Assembly: GCA_036850595.1 (NCBI GenBank)
Contig: CM072166.1
Coordinates: 16,758,758-16,822,757, forward strand
Direction: 5' to 3'
From: Rhyacichthys aspro
Taxonomy: Eukaryota > Chordata > Actinopteri > Gobiiformes > Rhyacichthyidae
Length of the DNA: 64,000 bases
Position numbers and translations under genes: made by a program. Under the pieces are notes generated by a model. That model was given only the letters and a program-made list of their open reading frames with translations, was not told where the DNA came from and did no database searches. Below are positions 24,630 to 38,034 of the stretch, in pieces (position 1 is the stretch's first letter; each line of letters begins with the position of its first letter).

Positions 24630-26259
24630 GTCATCTACGTCATGAGGAACCCTAAAGATGTCTTCATATCTGCCTTTTACTACTTTGACATGAGCAGCCA
24701 TCTTGTCAGCCCAGGCCCGCAGAGAGAGTTCCTTCACAAGTTCCTCAATGGAGACAGTTATGTTCAACTTTGTACTCACTTGTATTCCTTACAGAACATA
24801 CAGAAAATACAGATCATACTGTTTGATTTTCATGATTCTATGTGGATCTCTTTTTAGTTGCTTATGGCTCTTGGTTTGACCATGTGAAAAGTTGGATCAA
24901 TGCTGAAGACAAAAGTCACATATTCTACATTTCCTATGAAGAAATGAGTATGGTAAGTCTCACTTTTGTGACACCATTTTAAAACTCCTCTAGAAAACAT
25001 AACCTGTGTCTCTCTGTGATGCAGGACTTGAAGCGGTCTGTGAGCAGAATTGCAAAGTTCATGAACAAACCTCAGGAGGATGAGGTGATAGAGAGGATCA
25101 GTGGAAGGTGTCTGTTTAAGAACATGAAGAAGAACAACATGTCCAACTACTCAGATGTGAAAATTATGGACCAAACTACATCCCATTTTCTGAGAAAAGG
25201 TATATTTCAGTAGCATACAACTAGGGATGCACTGATCTGATATTCAGATCCAAAACTAGTCCCACTCCACACAGAAAAGCTGGATCAGATACTGGTCATT
25301 GGAGTAAATACATAGGTCCATCTACAATGTGTAACTCTTTGTCTGTGGTGCGTATACTGTCAGGTCTTGGGGGAAGATGACAAAATGGAGAAAGTCAAAT
25401 CAGCGGTGTGGAGATATACTTTTATTATAAATTATTCAATGGGGTGCACAGTAGCAGAGTGCGCAACTGCTTCACAGCAATAAGGTTGTTGGACCAACAC
25501 TCCATCTTTCTGTGAGGAGTCTGCATGTCCTTCCCATGTTACCTTAGGTTCTCTCCAGGTTCTCCAGCTTCCTCCTGCCGCCCAAAGACATACATAGGTG
25601 AACTGATGACTCTAAAGTGCCCCTAGTGGATGAATGTGAGAGCGATGGTTATCTGTCTATGTCTGCGTCTAATTCTCAGCCCTGCGACCAACTGGCCATT
25701 GTCCAGGGACTGTCTACTGACTTATATGATTAACATTTGTGAGGTCTCAGAACAGAAAGGACAGAAAGCTGCTGTTGCAAGACAAATTTAATTTAATTCA
25801 TTTATAATGTAAAAACAGTGAAGCTACAGTCCCTAAAAATCCAACAGCTGGTTTATTAACTTGTTTTCCAACTGAGGAAGATTTCTCTTCCGTTTGGTTT
25901 CACCCCCATCTCCATAATGGGTCATGTCAAAAATACAAGAGTCTTTATTTATATGATAGACTATATGTTAAAATACCTCTTGGATCGGATCGGTATCTGA
26001 TACCTGCAGATAAAAGCACATGGGTGAGGATCTGGATCTGTACAGAAAAATCTGGATTGGTGCATCCCTAAATAGAACAGCAATTTACATTTAGCAATAA
26101 TTAAATATAAGACTATCGACAGAAAATTTTGCTGCTTGCTGTGTTTCAGGAATTGTTGGAGACTGGAAAAATCATCTAACGGAGGCAGAAGCTGAGATCT
26201 TTGACAATTTTTACAAAAAGAAAACAGAAGATATCCATTACAAGTTTATATGGGATTAA
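24630..26259 (+). pseudogene. SULT-a copy B: 3' exons with normal stop, 5' exons missing
   Basis: Exons are 24630-24756, 24858-24952, 25025-25199 and 26150-26259. They match copy A, but the last exon is intact: it encodes GIVGDWKNHLTEAEAEIFD, then a KKKTED-type segment, and ends FIWD before TAA 26257-26259. That is the usual sulfotransferase C-terminus. The exons with the P-loop and catalytic His are absent, because the Gypsy LTR and the gap lie 470 bp upstream. If B is an alternative haplotype, this would be the good 3' half of the gene truncated in A only by frameshift. If it is a real duplicate, it is a 5'-truncated pseudogene. Confidence 0.85.
25222..26070. mobile_element. hAT-type miniature transposon, copy B
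   Basis: Same insertion as 2013-2868, with TAGGGATGCAC...GGTGCATCCCTA ends and the same 8-bp flanks. It is nested by the same SINE (about 25441-25715). Its shared position dates it before the duplication or haplotype split. Confidence 0.8.
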
Positions 26260-27006
26260 TGACAATCGGTGAGGGTTGCTGGTGATATTGGTTGGGCAAA
26301 CAAAAGCATTCATATGGATCATATGGAAAAGGTCAGACTACAGTAATATAATATTTGGGACACTGCGTTACAAGAGGGTCAGATTTGAAAATGTGAAAAT
26401 GCCCAAGGCCACTCTACCTGATGTTTTCTGAACCATGAATGACCAAATAAATGTCTCTGAATCTCTGAATAATTATAATGCTTATGATGGGTACTGACAC
26501 ATTGTCTACCAACAAATTCAACACATACATATCCTTCCACATCAGATTGTTCATAATGTCATCTACAGGCACATAACATCAACAATTAGAGGTAAGTATT
26601 TGTCATAGCTGAATAAATGCCTTTTTAAAGTTTCTTTTCAAATAGAATGTTCTTATTTTTGTTAACCATCACACAGGTAACCGGGTATCTGGAAAGCCTA
26701 AGGCTGTATGAAATCTCACCCCATGACTGTCCCCTGGGCCGGACCCCAGCCATGTCTGGCATACCCACAACCTTTTGAGATGTTAATGCTAAATGTATCC
26801 AATAATGCTAACATGTTCTAAGATCATCCATGAGATGATTAAAAAAAATCTAAATGGAAAGTATTTCAGCTACACACAGCTAACTATAACTATATCACAA
26901 CACTGTCTGTAATATCTGTAGCATGTGAATAAGTGCATAATTGCCAAATAAATAAATAAGTTAATAAGAAGTTATAAACTATTTATAAATAGTTTGTTCT
27001 AAATAA

Positions 27007-28629
27007 TGCCACCCACGCAGTAGTCCGTGAACTACTCACTCAATACAAAGATAAAGGGCAAGAGATATACATGGATAGCTACTACATGTCACCAGCCATT
27101 GCCAGTGAATTAGCTGAACGTGACACTGGTACACTGGCACAAGGCAAGGAATGCCAAGAAGCTTGAGACCCCTGCCTTACGGTTGAAACAAGGAGATGAC
27201 CCAGTGTTTCTGAGGAAGGGCAAACTGCTGGCTTGTGCATGGCATGACACTAAACGCCTCACAATGTTATCAACACTTCATGGGAGTGGCTGTGTCCATA
27301 AGAGAATCAGAACAAAAAACAGCCCTAGTGGGTTTCGCACAATAAACAGACCAGTGTGTGTTGACAAGTACAACAGCTTTATGGGGGGAGTAGACAGATC
27401 TGATCAGAGGATGAAAAACTACTTATTTCCACATCGGTCAAGGAAGTGGTACAACCGCATTTTCAATGCTATTATAAGCATTAGTGTTGTCAACTCACAC
27501 ATCATATATTCTAAGTGTACCCCTGACTCACACAAGTCACTAAAGGCCTACATCCAGGACATTATCACTGAATTACAGGCAGGTCACACCAAGATGAAAA
27601 GCAGCAAAGGAGGGCGGCCTTCCTCAGAGGGGGGAGAGATGCCACTAAGACTGACTGAACGTCACTGGCTTTACCAAAACCAATGAATGTCCAGATTGTG
27701 TTGTCTGCTCAGATCGATCTTGCCCCAAAGGCAGAGTACAGACAAGGTACAGGTGCCGTGAGTGTGGGAGTCCTGGGCTGAAGCACCTCCCACACTGTGC
27801 AGTGAGTTGCACTTTCCCTCGACACAGTTGTCAACCCTCCGGCAGGTTTTGAGAAAGCTGTTTTTTCAAAACTGAAAGAGGTCCAAATCACGGTTCCTCT
27901 GTGTCTGATCATGGTTACTGGTTGATGGGCTTACATGACTCGCCATCGCAGGGCCTCTGCCTGCCTCAACCTCTGGTCCATGTGGATGGTTCCTGCGCAC
28001 TGCGAGTTTGCCTCTGTGGCCCGGGGTAGAGAGGCCTTCCCCTGGCCAGACCCGTGGGATGCGAGACCCAGACATCACGTCAGTCCCAGGTGTCATACGA
28101 CAGAGCCCCTCCACCTGGGGGCCCGGCCACAGAGTGGGGGGAATTATCCGGAAGACACTTTTTTTTCTCAAAGCCTGACTAAGAGCCGCCCCTAGGTCAT
28201 GTTGACTCATGACAGGGGGGTTCAATGTATCCTACCCTTTTCTGACCCGGCCAACAAGCCTGCCGGACTTAACTGGATAGAGCACCTGTGAGGTCCTTTA
28301 TCATACTTGAAACCACAACCTGTCTCTGAGTTTCTGTCCGCACGAAACTACCCAAAAGATGGGCTGAATTATGCATGGGCTGGGTGAAGCCAGACGGGAA
28401 ACTCATGTGGAGTTTTCCATGAAGAAGCAGGAGTCAAAGCGTGGAGCTGGTGCACAGTTTTAAGTGTGCACGTGTAGTACCAGGGGCACTCTTTTTAGCC
28501 CGTTTTGACTGGCTCCAGAGCCCCTGTGAGGCTGTGGTTCTATCCCCTGGCTTCAACTTTATTTTAGATGGGAGCAATCACACGGGGGAGCCAGCTACCA
28601 CTAAAAAACCTCGGCACCTAAAGGGTTAA
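27007..28629 (+). mobile_element. piggyBac transposon, 5'-truncated, copy B
   Basis: Equivalent to 3793-5610. Around 27127-27175 a short deletion and the loss of one C shift the frame, so the transposase fragment is broken earlier than in copy A; the rest is open again to 27686. MGGVDRSDQR is retained near 27380-27412. The element lacks about 200 bp corresponding to 5218-5419. It ends CACCTAAAGGG next to TTAA (28626-28629). Confidence 0.82.
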
Positions 28630-29454
28630 CAGAGTCATTAACAGTTACAACATTAGCATTGTTTTGTTTAGTTTTTTTTTTTTAGAAATTAACTTGGTGT
28701 AGGGATACAGACCAGGCTATAACAGCCCTAACACATTATATATACAGTCAAAACCCATTCATTATAGTGCTTAAAGAGTGCATGTAAATAACCATGGTGT
28801 TTACAATAGTAAATATTACATACCAGCTGGGTCACTTTCACTTTGGTCACTTTGAGTCAATTTCTCAGCAAATTTAATACGTTTGTGGCCATGCTCCGTA
28901 ACTGATCCTGAAAGAAAAAAATACTTTACCCACACAGCCCCAGACATTAGCTCCAGTAGTAGTGCACTTACCTCATTTGGATCTGTCATTTTCTCAAATC
29001 AACTAGAAATAAAAAAGCACACAGAGTTTAAAACTAAACAGCAGAATACAAGTACACAATAGTAGCTTAGCACTTAGCACATTAAATGATGTTTGTATTT
29101 GTCATGCAGTAGAGAGTATAGCATTTTCCTCCATGAATTCCTCCAGCTCAGAAGACATATCAATCCCATTTTAACTCGCGCAGCCCAGCGCTACAGTTTC
29201 CTTGTGAATGCCTGGATTTTATCATTCAGTGACATGATTCTTGTGTTTTCACCTTGCCAGCCTTGTCAGGATCAGTGAGGTGCTCAGGGTGCTGGGATCC
29301 ATGTTCAATAAGAAATAAGCGCACCTCTTATAGACAGCTCAGCATATTCCCATTTGAAACATTGAAAGCCACCTGACCTCTGTGTGGAGCAGCAGGCCCT
29401 GATGCTCTGATCCCAGTTCGTTACAGAGAGTGGCTTATACACAATCTCATATTG

Positions 29455-30638
29455 AGCGGACGTGATTTAATGTAGTTGATTTTTTCATGTTTAAGCTCCG
29501 TGTCCAGTGTTTTGCTTGCAAGCGCTTCTCTGTGTATAAAGCAATGCGTAAAATTAACGTGAGGTGCCACTTGTATGACTCTTGCTTTTAGTCCTCTTTT
29601 TTCCAAATATTGCTCCTGCACCGTTTAACACACAGCAATGCACTCGTTCCATGACAGACCCTCTTCTTTTAGTTTTTTGTCAAGTTTAGTGAAAATGTCC
29701 TCACCCTCCAGCCGGGAGCAAAACAGCATCTCTTCGTTTCGTCTTCCCTCAAAACTGTATCTGAGGAATACAAGGAGCTGGGCAGAGTTTGATGTGTATT
29801 CATTCATTCTTCTGTGGATTCATCTAACTGTAAAGAATATCTCCCCGTCTTCATTCTGTCATTCTGAGCCATGTCTGTCACTGATTCCAGCTCAGCGGCC
29901 AGTTTATCTTCATGCGTAACCCTTTCTGCTTTGGCAGGGACTGTTGTTTGTTTAGTTAAGAGTTTCTTTTGTCCTCCTAACTCTCCCTCCTTTCTGCGGA
30001 AAAAATCAACGGGTTTAGCCACAAGACTGGGGTGCTTTGTGTTCAGGTGTCGTAGCATTTTCACAGGCTTTCGACTTTCATGTGCCAGAACCTCTGTGCA
30101 CACTACACACTGGGGATGTTGTACCTTATTGATGATGGTGCATGTGAATCCATTTTGGATAAATTCCTCTCTGTACTTTCGGTATTTGGAGGAGGGCTGG
30201 TCCACTTGGTGGGTATGCATGGCTCCTTTAGCTGTGCTTCTATACTCTCCTCTGCTGGCCTGTCTGCTGGCTTCTCAGCTGGTGTCTCTCTTTTTCTTTT
30301 GTTGGTAATAACCACCGTTTCATCTTGATGAAAATGTCTTATACTACCTACACCTAAAACTGTTGTAAGCTAACTGCAAAAAGTACCTGCTCGCATGTGT
30401 CACTGTGGTGCTGTAAACTGATGTGCGATTGAAGCTGTCGCTCATTTGTCGTAATCCCCTCAGGGGGCAAAACATTCTAAATTATAGTGTGATATTTTTA
30501 TTTACGTTGTTTATTTTAAAATTAACAGCATTTATGAGTAAAATATGCAATTTATTATAAAAAATAAAATTTTATGATTTCTAGAAATCATCTTGCGACT
30601 CCTGGGGGGTTCCGGCCCCACTTTGGGAACCCCTCTTG
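29455..30638 (-). mobile_element. hAT transposon fragment with ZBED-type transposase, copy B only
   Basis: The minus-strand 5' terminus near 30638 reads GGGGTTCCCAAAGTGGGGCC, the common hAT end. A transposase fragment follows from about 30315 to 29450. It carries a BED-like zinc-finger region (PQCVVCTEVLAHES, then MLRHLNTKHPSL near 30120-30040) and pieces such as LQLDESTEE and NSAQLLVFLRYSF. Stops and frameshifts break it into three reading frames (30220-29804, 29807-29625 and 29621-29421). It resembles the ZBED5/FAM200-like lineage of domesticated hAT genes, but this copy is decayed and 3'-truncated. Confidence 0.72.
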
Positions 30639-31665
<1,027 letters not shown>

Positions 31666-32774
31666 CTACATTTAAGAACACCTGCAGAGGCCAGGTTCAG
31701 TTCACTTACATCAATATGAAAGTGAAAACATGTAAAATGATTTAATCAAAGGGTATTTGTATTCAGGAACAAGGAAGTGATAAATGTAAAAAATGAAAAA
31801 AAGGGACAAACCGTAGAGTGAAACAAGGATGTGTTGTCAATAAAAGAATGTTTGATCCAGCGATAATGTACTGATGCTCTTTTGTCTTGAGACACACCTA
31901 TTAACCGAATGAAAATGATGGCATGTGAACACCCCCCCACCCCCACACTCTCACATCTTCATGAGACCTAAACGTAAAGTTTGAAAGATGACTGACTGTG
32001 CAGTTGTTGTTTTGATCTCTCTAATGACAGTTAAATAAATAAAAACATCTTTAGTTCCCCAGGTCTGGCCGGAAAATAAATTAATGTAAGAGAGCCCCAC
32101 CTAGCAAACTGCTGTCTTTACTAATTAATATGATTTACAGTAGTGATGCTAGACAAACAACTGCATTGCTTTTTTGAATTTGCCACTTTGAGGTATTGAT
32201 TTCTCTTCCCTTTGGTTTGATCAGTGCTGACCTCTGTCTGGCTTATTGCACTAGATGATTAAAAAAAAGAATAAAATAATTTACCCACTCCTTAGTTGGT
32301 ATTGTACGTCTGTACAAAGTTAAAAGAGTTAGTCTTTTCTTTCTTTTTATTCAAGTCTTTTCATATAACAACACTATAAAATACTGTATACAATACGTTT
32401 ACTAGGGTCTTTATTTATATGTTTTATATTACAATACAGATTGTATATATATATATATATATATAAGCCACTTAATTTTCATAGGTCTTACCTACATAGT
32501 CAAATTCAAGTTTCTTGAAATAATTAAAAAAAACTCAGGTTCAGTGTGTGATGTAACAAACTAGAGTATGAACTGTTTTGAGATTTGTTTTAATCATGAA
32601 CAATTAGTCTGGTTCCAGTGAAATATGACTTGATCACAAGCATTTTTTGGAACAAGTTTTACATCCTTATACCATTGCAAGTGGGATGATAGGTTTCCTG
32701 AATAACATGTTTGACATGTTTACCAAGCTGACAGAATATAAAGAGAAAGACCCAGCTGTACTGCACTCCTGAAC

Positions 32775-35700
32775 ATGACTGAGGCTGATTTATACACCGT
32801 TTACAAAGGGATCTGGGTCCCCAAAGAATTCCACTCTCCCCAGAGCCTGAAATACTTTGAGGAGTTCACCTTTCGTCCTGATGACATCCTCATAGCAACT
32901 TATCCCAAATCAGGTAAATGTCTATTTCAAGTCTTAACAAATCTCAAAGTTCAAAGTGTAGTTAGCTGTTATTGGTTGACATGTTGTTTTCTCACAGGTA
33001 CAACATGGACACAGGAGATCATCCCTCTGATCATGAGCGGAGGAGACCCAGCCTCTGTGGAGACTCTCCCCAACATCCAGCGTTGTCCTTGGGTAGAGGA
33101 GACTGAAGCTTGCAGACTCCAGCTGGAAGAGAGGCCGTCTCCTCGAATATTAACCACACACTTTAACTACCACATGATGCCAGAGTCTTTCTTCAAAGTT
33201 AAACCCAAGGTAGGTAAGCCCTTGTTGCTAAACATTTAGTTTTAAAGGTATAAGTCAGGGGTGCCTAATACATTGATCGCAATAGGTAGATCACACATGT
33301 AGTGCGGATGGATCGCCTATTAAAAAAAAGAAGAAGAAATGTCTATCATCTATTCTCCCTATGGCAGGGATTGTTCCTATCACAATTTTAAAAATGTACA
33401 TTCAAAATTATATCACAATATTTCTAGAAATTTTGCAATAACGGTATGTGACTAGCCATACTCACTAATCTCTCAGCATATGCCAACTTCCAGGTGACAG
33501 AAACGTTTTTTTGGAGGTTTCTGTCCAGTGAAGGATGTCCATGAGATAGGCATGAACCTGCCAATCTCAGTACCATCAACATGAGATGGACAAGAATGAT
33601 TTTTGGGCTAAAAGTTATGCAGGGTGGCTTTGCAATACTGAAGGCTTTATGCCAAGGCCACTTGTGATCATTGATATGGGCACCATATTTTACACTAGAA
33701 AAATCTACTATGTTGTATTTTTTAACCTGAAACATGATGACTTATGGCTCCAATCAGCTGAGCCTCTTGAGTGGACACTACTTTCACTCTCTCTCTTGGC
33801 TGACAGATGTGCAACAAAAGCCGATAGCGTACATGTAGAGTGGCACAGAGATGTACGTCTTTTTGTGCATGTCCAAGTCAAGTCTCAAGTCTTTGGCCAC
33901 GAGTCCAAGTCAAGTCCAAGTCTTTTGGTCCCTAGCCCAAGTCAAGTCCAAGTCTTGTGGTGACAAGTCCAAGTCAAGTCACAAGTTTCTTTGCATACTT
34001 AGCTTAATGTAGGAACTTGAAGTATGATACTGCTGTCTTATTAATAAACATTTTGTATATGAATGTATCATTTTGAAAAAGTAAACTATAGAGTATAGTT
34101 AATTTCGAAATAGAAAGAACAACAAAATATTTTCTAGTATTTTTAACTAGGGATGCACCAATTCAGCTTTTTAGTACCGATCCAGATCCTGATCCCAGTC
34201 CAGGTGGTTTGAGTATCTGCGTATCAGATACTAATCTGATCCAACTTGTATTTGAATATATATCATATAAATAAAGACTCTTGTATTTGTCACATGACTC
34301 ATTATGTAGATGGGGGTTATTATTACATTTTACTGTTATGAGTAGATTTGTCCAACTAAAAAGAAAGTAATGACCAGATCTTTTACGATTATATAGAGAT
34401 ACAATATCAACTTGGTAAAGAGTAATTCATTTTATTTATGATTCATTTTGTACAATTCTTGTGGTAGCTACTATATCTCAGAGGTCAGCACTGGTGAAAC
34501 CAAAGGGAAGAGAAATCTTCGTCAGGAGGAAGACAAGTTAATAAACCAGCTGATGGATTTTAGGGACTGTAGCTTCACTGTTTTTACAATAAAATGAATA
34601 AGAATAAAATGTGTCTTTTGGTCAGACCTCACTAATGTAAATCATATTAATGAGTAAAGACAGCAGTTTGCTCCGTAGAGCTATGTGGTAACACTAAGAG
34701 GGGCTGTGAAATACTAACAGTCAGCTTTCCTTTAGCCCACTGCTAACAAGAAGCTGCAATCTGAACAACAGTTAATAACAACTGTGGACAAAGCAGTTGG
34801 ATATATCACACTGTTCCCTCTCCCTGATTCACTGACCCTGCTCTGCTCGTGAGTGCACAGCGTGCAGATCCATGTCTCCCTGCTGTTCTCAATAACAACT
34901 GAATAGTTTATAATAAAATCTAAATCATTGATTTGATAAATAGAACAAGAAATAGAACGAGCGCATAGCGGGTGGGAAAAGGTTCATTGTCCAAGGGTCT
35001 CAAACTGTGAGTCCAAGTCAAGTCCCGAGTCCTTGGACCACGAGTCTGAGTATATGGCTAAACATTGTTGCTCAGTTTGACAAGGTGGATTCAAGTGTGT
35101 AAGTTAATTTTCACTAGGGTTAGTCATTGAGTTCTACATTGTGTGTGCTCCACCCATCTACGGGCTTCGCTAATGGTTACCTCTCTGGCGTATGCATGCA
35201 CCTCTGAGAAAGCTCAAACATTCACCGCTCCAATCGTGCGCATGCCCTGGCACAGCCTCAGGGGCTACATAAGCCCTCCAGCCCAACACTCTCCCTTCAA
35301 ACTCTTGTAAATCCATCTTGTATTGCTCCAAGCAAACTGCTTGAGTCGACGAACCATGGGCTCACTGGACTCTTTTGACCAATGATGTTGCAGCACGAAC
35401 AGGTAGAGGCGAGTTTTTAATTTGAAGAAAGCAACAAGCGCTCTCTTCTCCTCTTTGTTATCAACATGGCTACGCCGAAAGACATTAGCGTTGATGGTGC
35501 TATCGAAACAGTTTTATCAGAAGTAGGGAGTATTTCTTCTTTGAAAGAAGCGAAAAGAGTGGCACGTCATATCGTTGCTATGATTGGTTAAAGAAACCTC
35601 ATGGAGGCGGATACTAGTCAGTGCTTCATCCAATCAACACCAAGTTTTTGACAGTAGACCCCTCCCTTTTGCAAACACTTTCAACGGGAGCCTTCCCAGA

Positions 35701-37699
35701 TGGTACTGCGAAATTAGACTATGTTCTCTGGAGCAGGCCTATCTGGCAGAGTCAGGTTCCGCCTGAGCTGCATCCCACACTAAACAGAAGTGTGGATGCC
35801 TCGTTCATCGGATGGGGTGGTACTCTCAGCCAGACTGCAGGAGGCCGGACCTGAGAGTTACCATTTGCAGAGAGTGCTCCTGCACTTTGCCCTCAGGCTG
35901 GAAGCGAAACACGTGATGGTCAGGTCAGACAACACAACAATTGTGGCTTACCTGAACAGGCATGGGGGACCAGGTTCCTCACCCTTCATCGGAGGGAGGG
36001 ACATCCTGCTGTGGGTGCGTCATGTGCCCGGGGTGTTCAACTCTGGAGCAGACAGGATGTCCCGAGGGGGTCCTCTGCGTGACAAGTGGCTTGGTGCCCA
36101 AGGTTGCGCGTCAAATATGGCACCAGGCCGACCTATTCGGCCACAGTGCAGAGAACGCACTGTGCCCACCCTGGTTCTCGTTCAGGTTGTCAGACGATCA
36201 GCCGCTGGGGTAGACCCGTCGTGGGTCGTGGGGGGTTTTGGACGCTTCTCAGTACATAGCCCACCCCTTGGTTAAGCGTTTTCGCTGAGGCACTCGTAGG
36301 ATTAGCCTCTACACCCATTCGGTGTTGGGTGGGAACCAGAGTCTTGTCGCCTAGTTCTGCGCTGGTTGCATGTTAGTGTTATTGCTGCAACATGTGGCAC
36401 TCTTGACAGCTGCCATGGGACGGTAGCTCTCATTTGTGCTGGATCTTGTCAGTGCAGCCATGTTGGGGCCCATATGCTCATAGGAGAGGTGGTCAAGGGC
36501 CCGGCGAGAGTGGCGGGTGCTCTTGGGAGAGGCGGTCTGTCCGTATGCTATAGTACTGGGATTATGGGATTATTGGGCTTAACCGTAGAGCCAGGATGCT
36601 CTTGGGAGAGGCAGTCTGGGGCACGGATTGGGTTGGGCCTGTTGGTGATGGTGCCAGACACGATGAATGCGCGGTGAATGCTTTGATCTTTCCCAGAGGT
36701 GCTGGCATATGCCAATGAGGTAACCATTAGCAAAGCACATAGGTGGTCTACGCACACACTGGTAGAACTGTAGTTACATATAATTTATACTGAGTCTAAC
36801 AAGACTAATACATTCAGGCACTGCTTTTATGACTAAATCTGATATCACACTACAGGTCATCTACGTCATGAGGAACCCTAAAGATGTCTTCATATCTGCC
36901 TTTTACTACTTTGACATGAGCAGCCATCTTGTCAGCCCAGGCCCGCAGAGAGAGTTCCTTCACAAGTTCCTCAATGGAGACAGTTATGTTCAACTTGTAT
37001 TCCTTACAGAACATACAGAAAATACAGATCATACTGTTTGATTTTCATGATTCTATGTGGATCTCTTTTTAGTTGCTTATGGCTCTTGGTTTGACCATGT
37101 GAAAAGTTGGATCAATGCTGAAGACAAAAGTCACATATTCTACATTTCCTATGAAGAAATGAGTATGGTAAGTCTCACTTTTGTGACAACCATTTTAAAA
37201 CTCCTCTAGAAAACATAACCTGTGTCTCTCTGTGATGCAGGACTTGAAGCGGTCTGTGAGCAGAATTGCAGAGTTCGTGAACAAACCTCAGAAGGATGAG
37301 GTGATAGAGAAGATCAGCGAGAGGTGTCTGTTCAAGAACATGAAGAAGAACAACATGTCCAACTACTCAGATCTGAAAAGTATAGACCAGACTACAACAC
37401 ATTTTCTGAGAAAAGGTACATTTCAATAACATACAACAGCATTTAACATTTAGCAGTAATTAAATATTACACTGTTGATAGAACATTTCGCTGCTTTCTG
37501 TGTTTCAGGAATCGTTGGGGATTGGAAAAATCATCTAACGGAGGCAGAAGTTGAGATCTTTGATGATGTTTACAAAAAGAAAATGGAAGATATCCATTAC
37601 ATGTTTAAATGGGATTTAAGACAATCGGTGAAGGCTGCTGGTGATATTGGGTGGGCAAACAAAAGCATTCATATGGATCAAAACGTCAAACTACTGTAA
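32775..37699 (+). CDS. SULT-b copy B: complete cytosolic sulfotransferase, SULT2-type, with C-terminal extension
   Basis: Six exons, all GT-AG with matching phases, are seen: 32775-32913, 32998-33209, 36856-36982, 37073-37167, 37241-37415 and 37509-37699. They give 312 codons plus TAA. All family motifs are present: TYPKSGTTW (PAPS P-loop), the catalytic His in LTTHFNYH, YVMRNPKDVF, RKGIVGDWKN, and a dimer-type KNHLTEAEVE. Exon sizes 127 and 95 bp are those typical of vertebrate SULT genes. The canonical end FKWD (37615) is not followed by a stop. TAA, present at this spot in SULT-a, reads TTA here, adding 27 residues (starting LRQSVKAAG) up to 37696. The expected role is sulfonation of steroids, bile alcohols or xenobiotics; the substrate cannot be told from sequence. 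Intron 2 contains the DIRS-like element. Confidence 0.92.
33789..34044. repeat. AAGTCAAGTC-type tandem repeat region, copy B
   Basis: Between about 33868 and 33995 the motif AGTCCAAGTCAAGTC is repeated imperfectly five or six times. A shorter run occurs near 35012-35050, and near 9590-9635 in copy A. The whole 256-bp stretch is missing from copy A at about 8628, with short homology at the junction. The 5' part (CTTGGCTGACAGATGTGCAAC) matches SULT-a intron sequence at 1140-1160, so copy A has a deletion. Confidence 0.7.
35131..36768 (+). mobile_element. DIRS-like retrotransposon remnant, copy B
   Basis: Same element as 9715-11660, with inverted termini at about 35131-35255 and 36650-36768. 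It lacks about 300 bp (equivalent to 9890-10193) that encode the LLGMMASAHP segment. The RNase H-like VRSDNTTIVAYLNRHGG and the HVPGVFNSGADRMSRG stretch remain (about 35919-36070). Confidence 0.73.
35466..35591 (+). CDS. 41-codon ORF, RecQ-helicase-like N-terminus, copy B
   Basis: Counterpart of 10358-10483 with one substitution (Q to K). It retains start, stop and length. The TCTCGCGAGA palindrome found upstream in copy A falls in the part deleted here. Confidence 0.33.
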   Translation: MATPKDISVDGAIETVLSEVGSISSLKEAKRVARHIVAMIG

Positions 37700-37702
37700 T
37701 AT

Positions 37703-38034
37703 GGGCACCTGGTATTAGGAAACATTTGGGTTATTGATTTTCATTATTGATTGATTGATGAAGTCTTTGTGGTAAATATCTTCCTATATAGTACTTCTTT
37801 CCTTGTTGTTATTCTGTATTTTCTTTTTTCCTCTCTGTAATGTGTGGGAGATACCATGAGTTGCCCACCCCTATATAACTGAAGGAGAAACCTGGGCTGA
37901 GTGTACACCCTGAAGAAGGCTCACCTGGAGCTGAAACACATTGGTGCATTTTTAAATCTAACTAGCCATGTAAGAATAAAGGCTTTTTCAACTTTGCAAC
38001 TGTCAGAATGCCTTGGAGTTTGTCTTTTTAACTC
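37703..38034 (+). mobile_element. Penelope-like or other retroelement 3' fragment, copy B
   Basis: Counterpart of 12591-12923. Its flanking repeats are ACTGTAATAT (37693-37702) and ACAGTAATAT (38035-38044). The CTGAAGA core is at 37910-37916 and GAAA at 37933-37936. The left target repeat supplies the SULT-b stop codon TAA (37697-37699). Confidence 0.5.
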
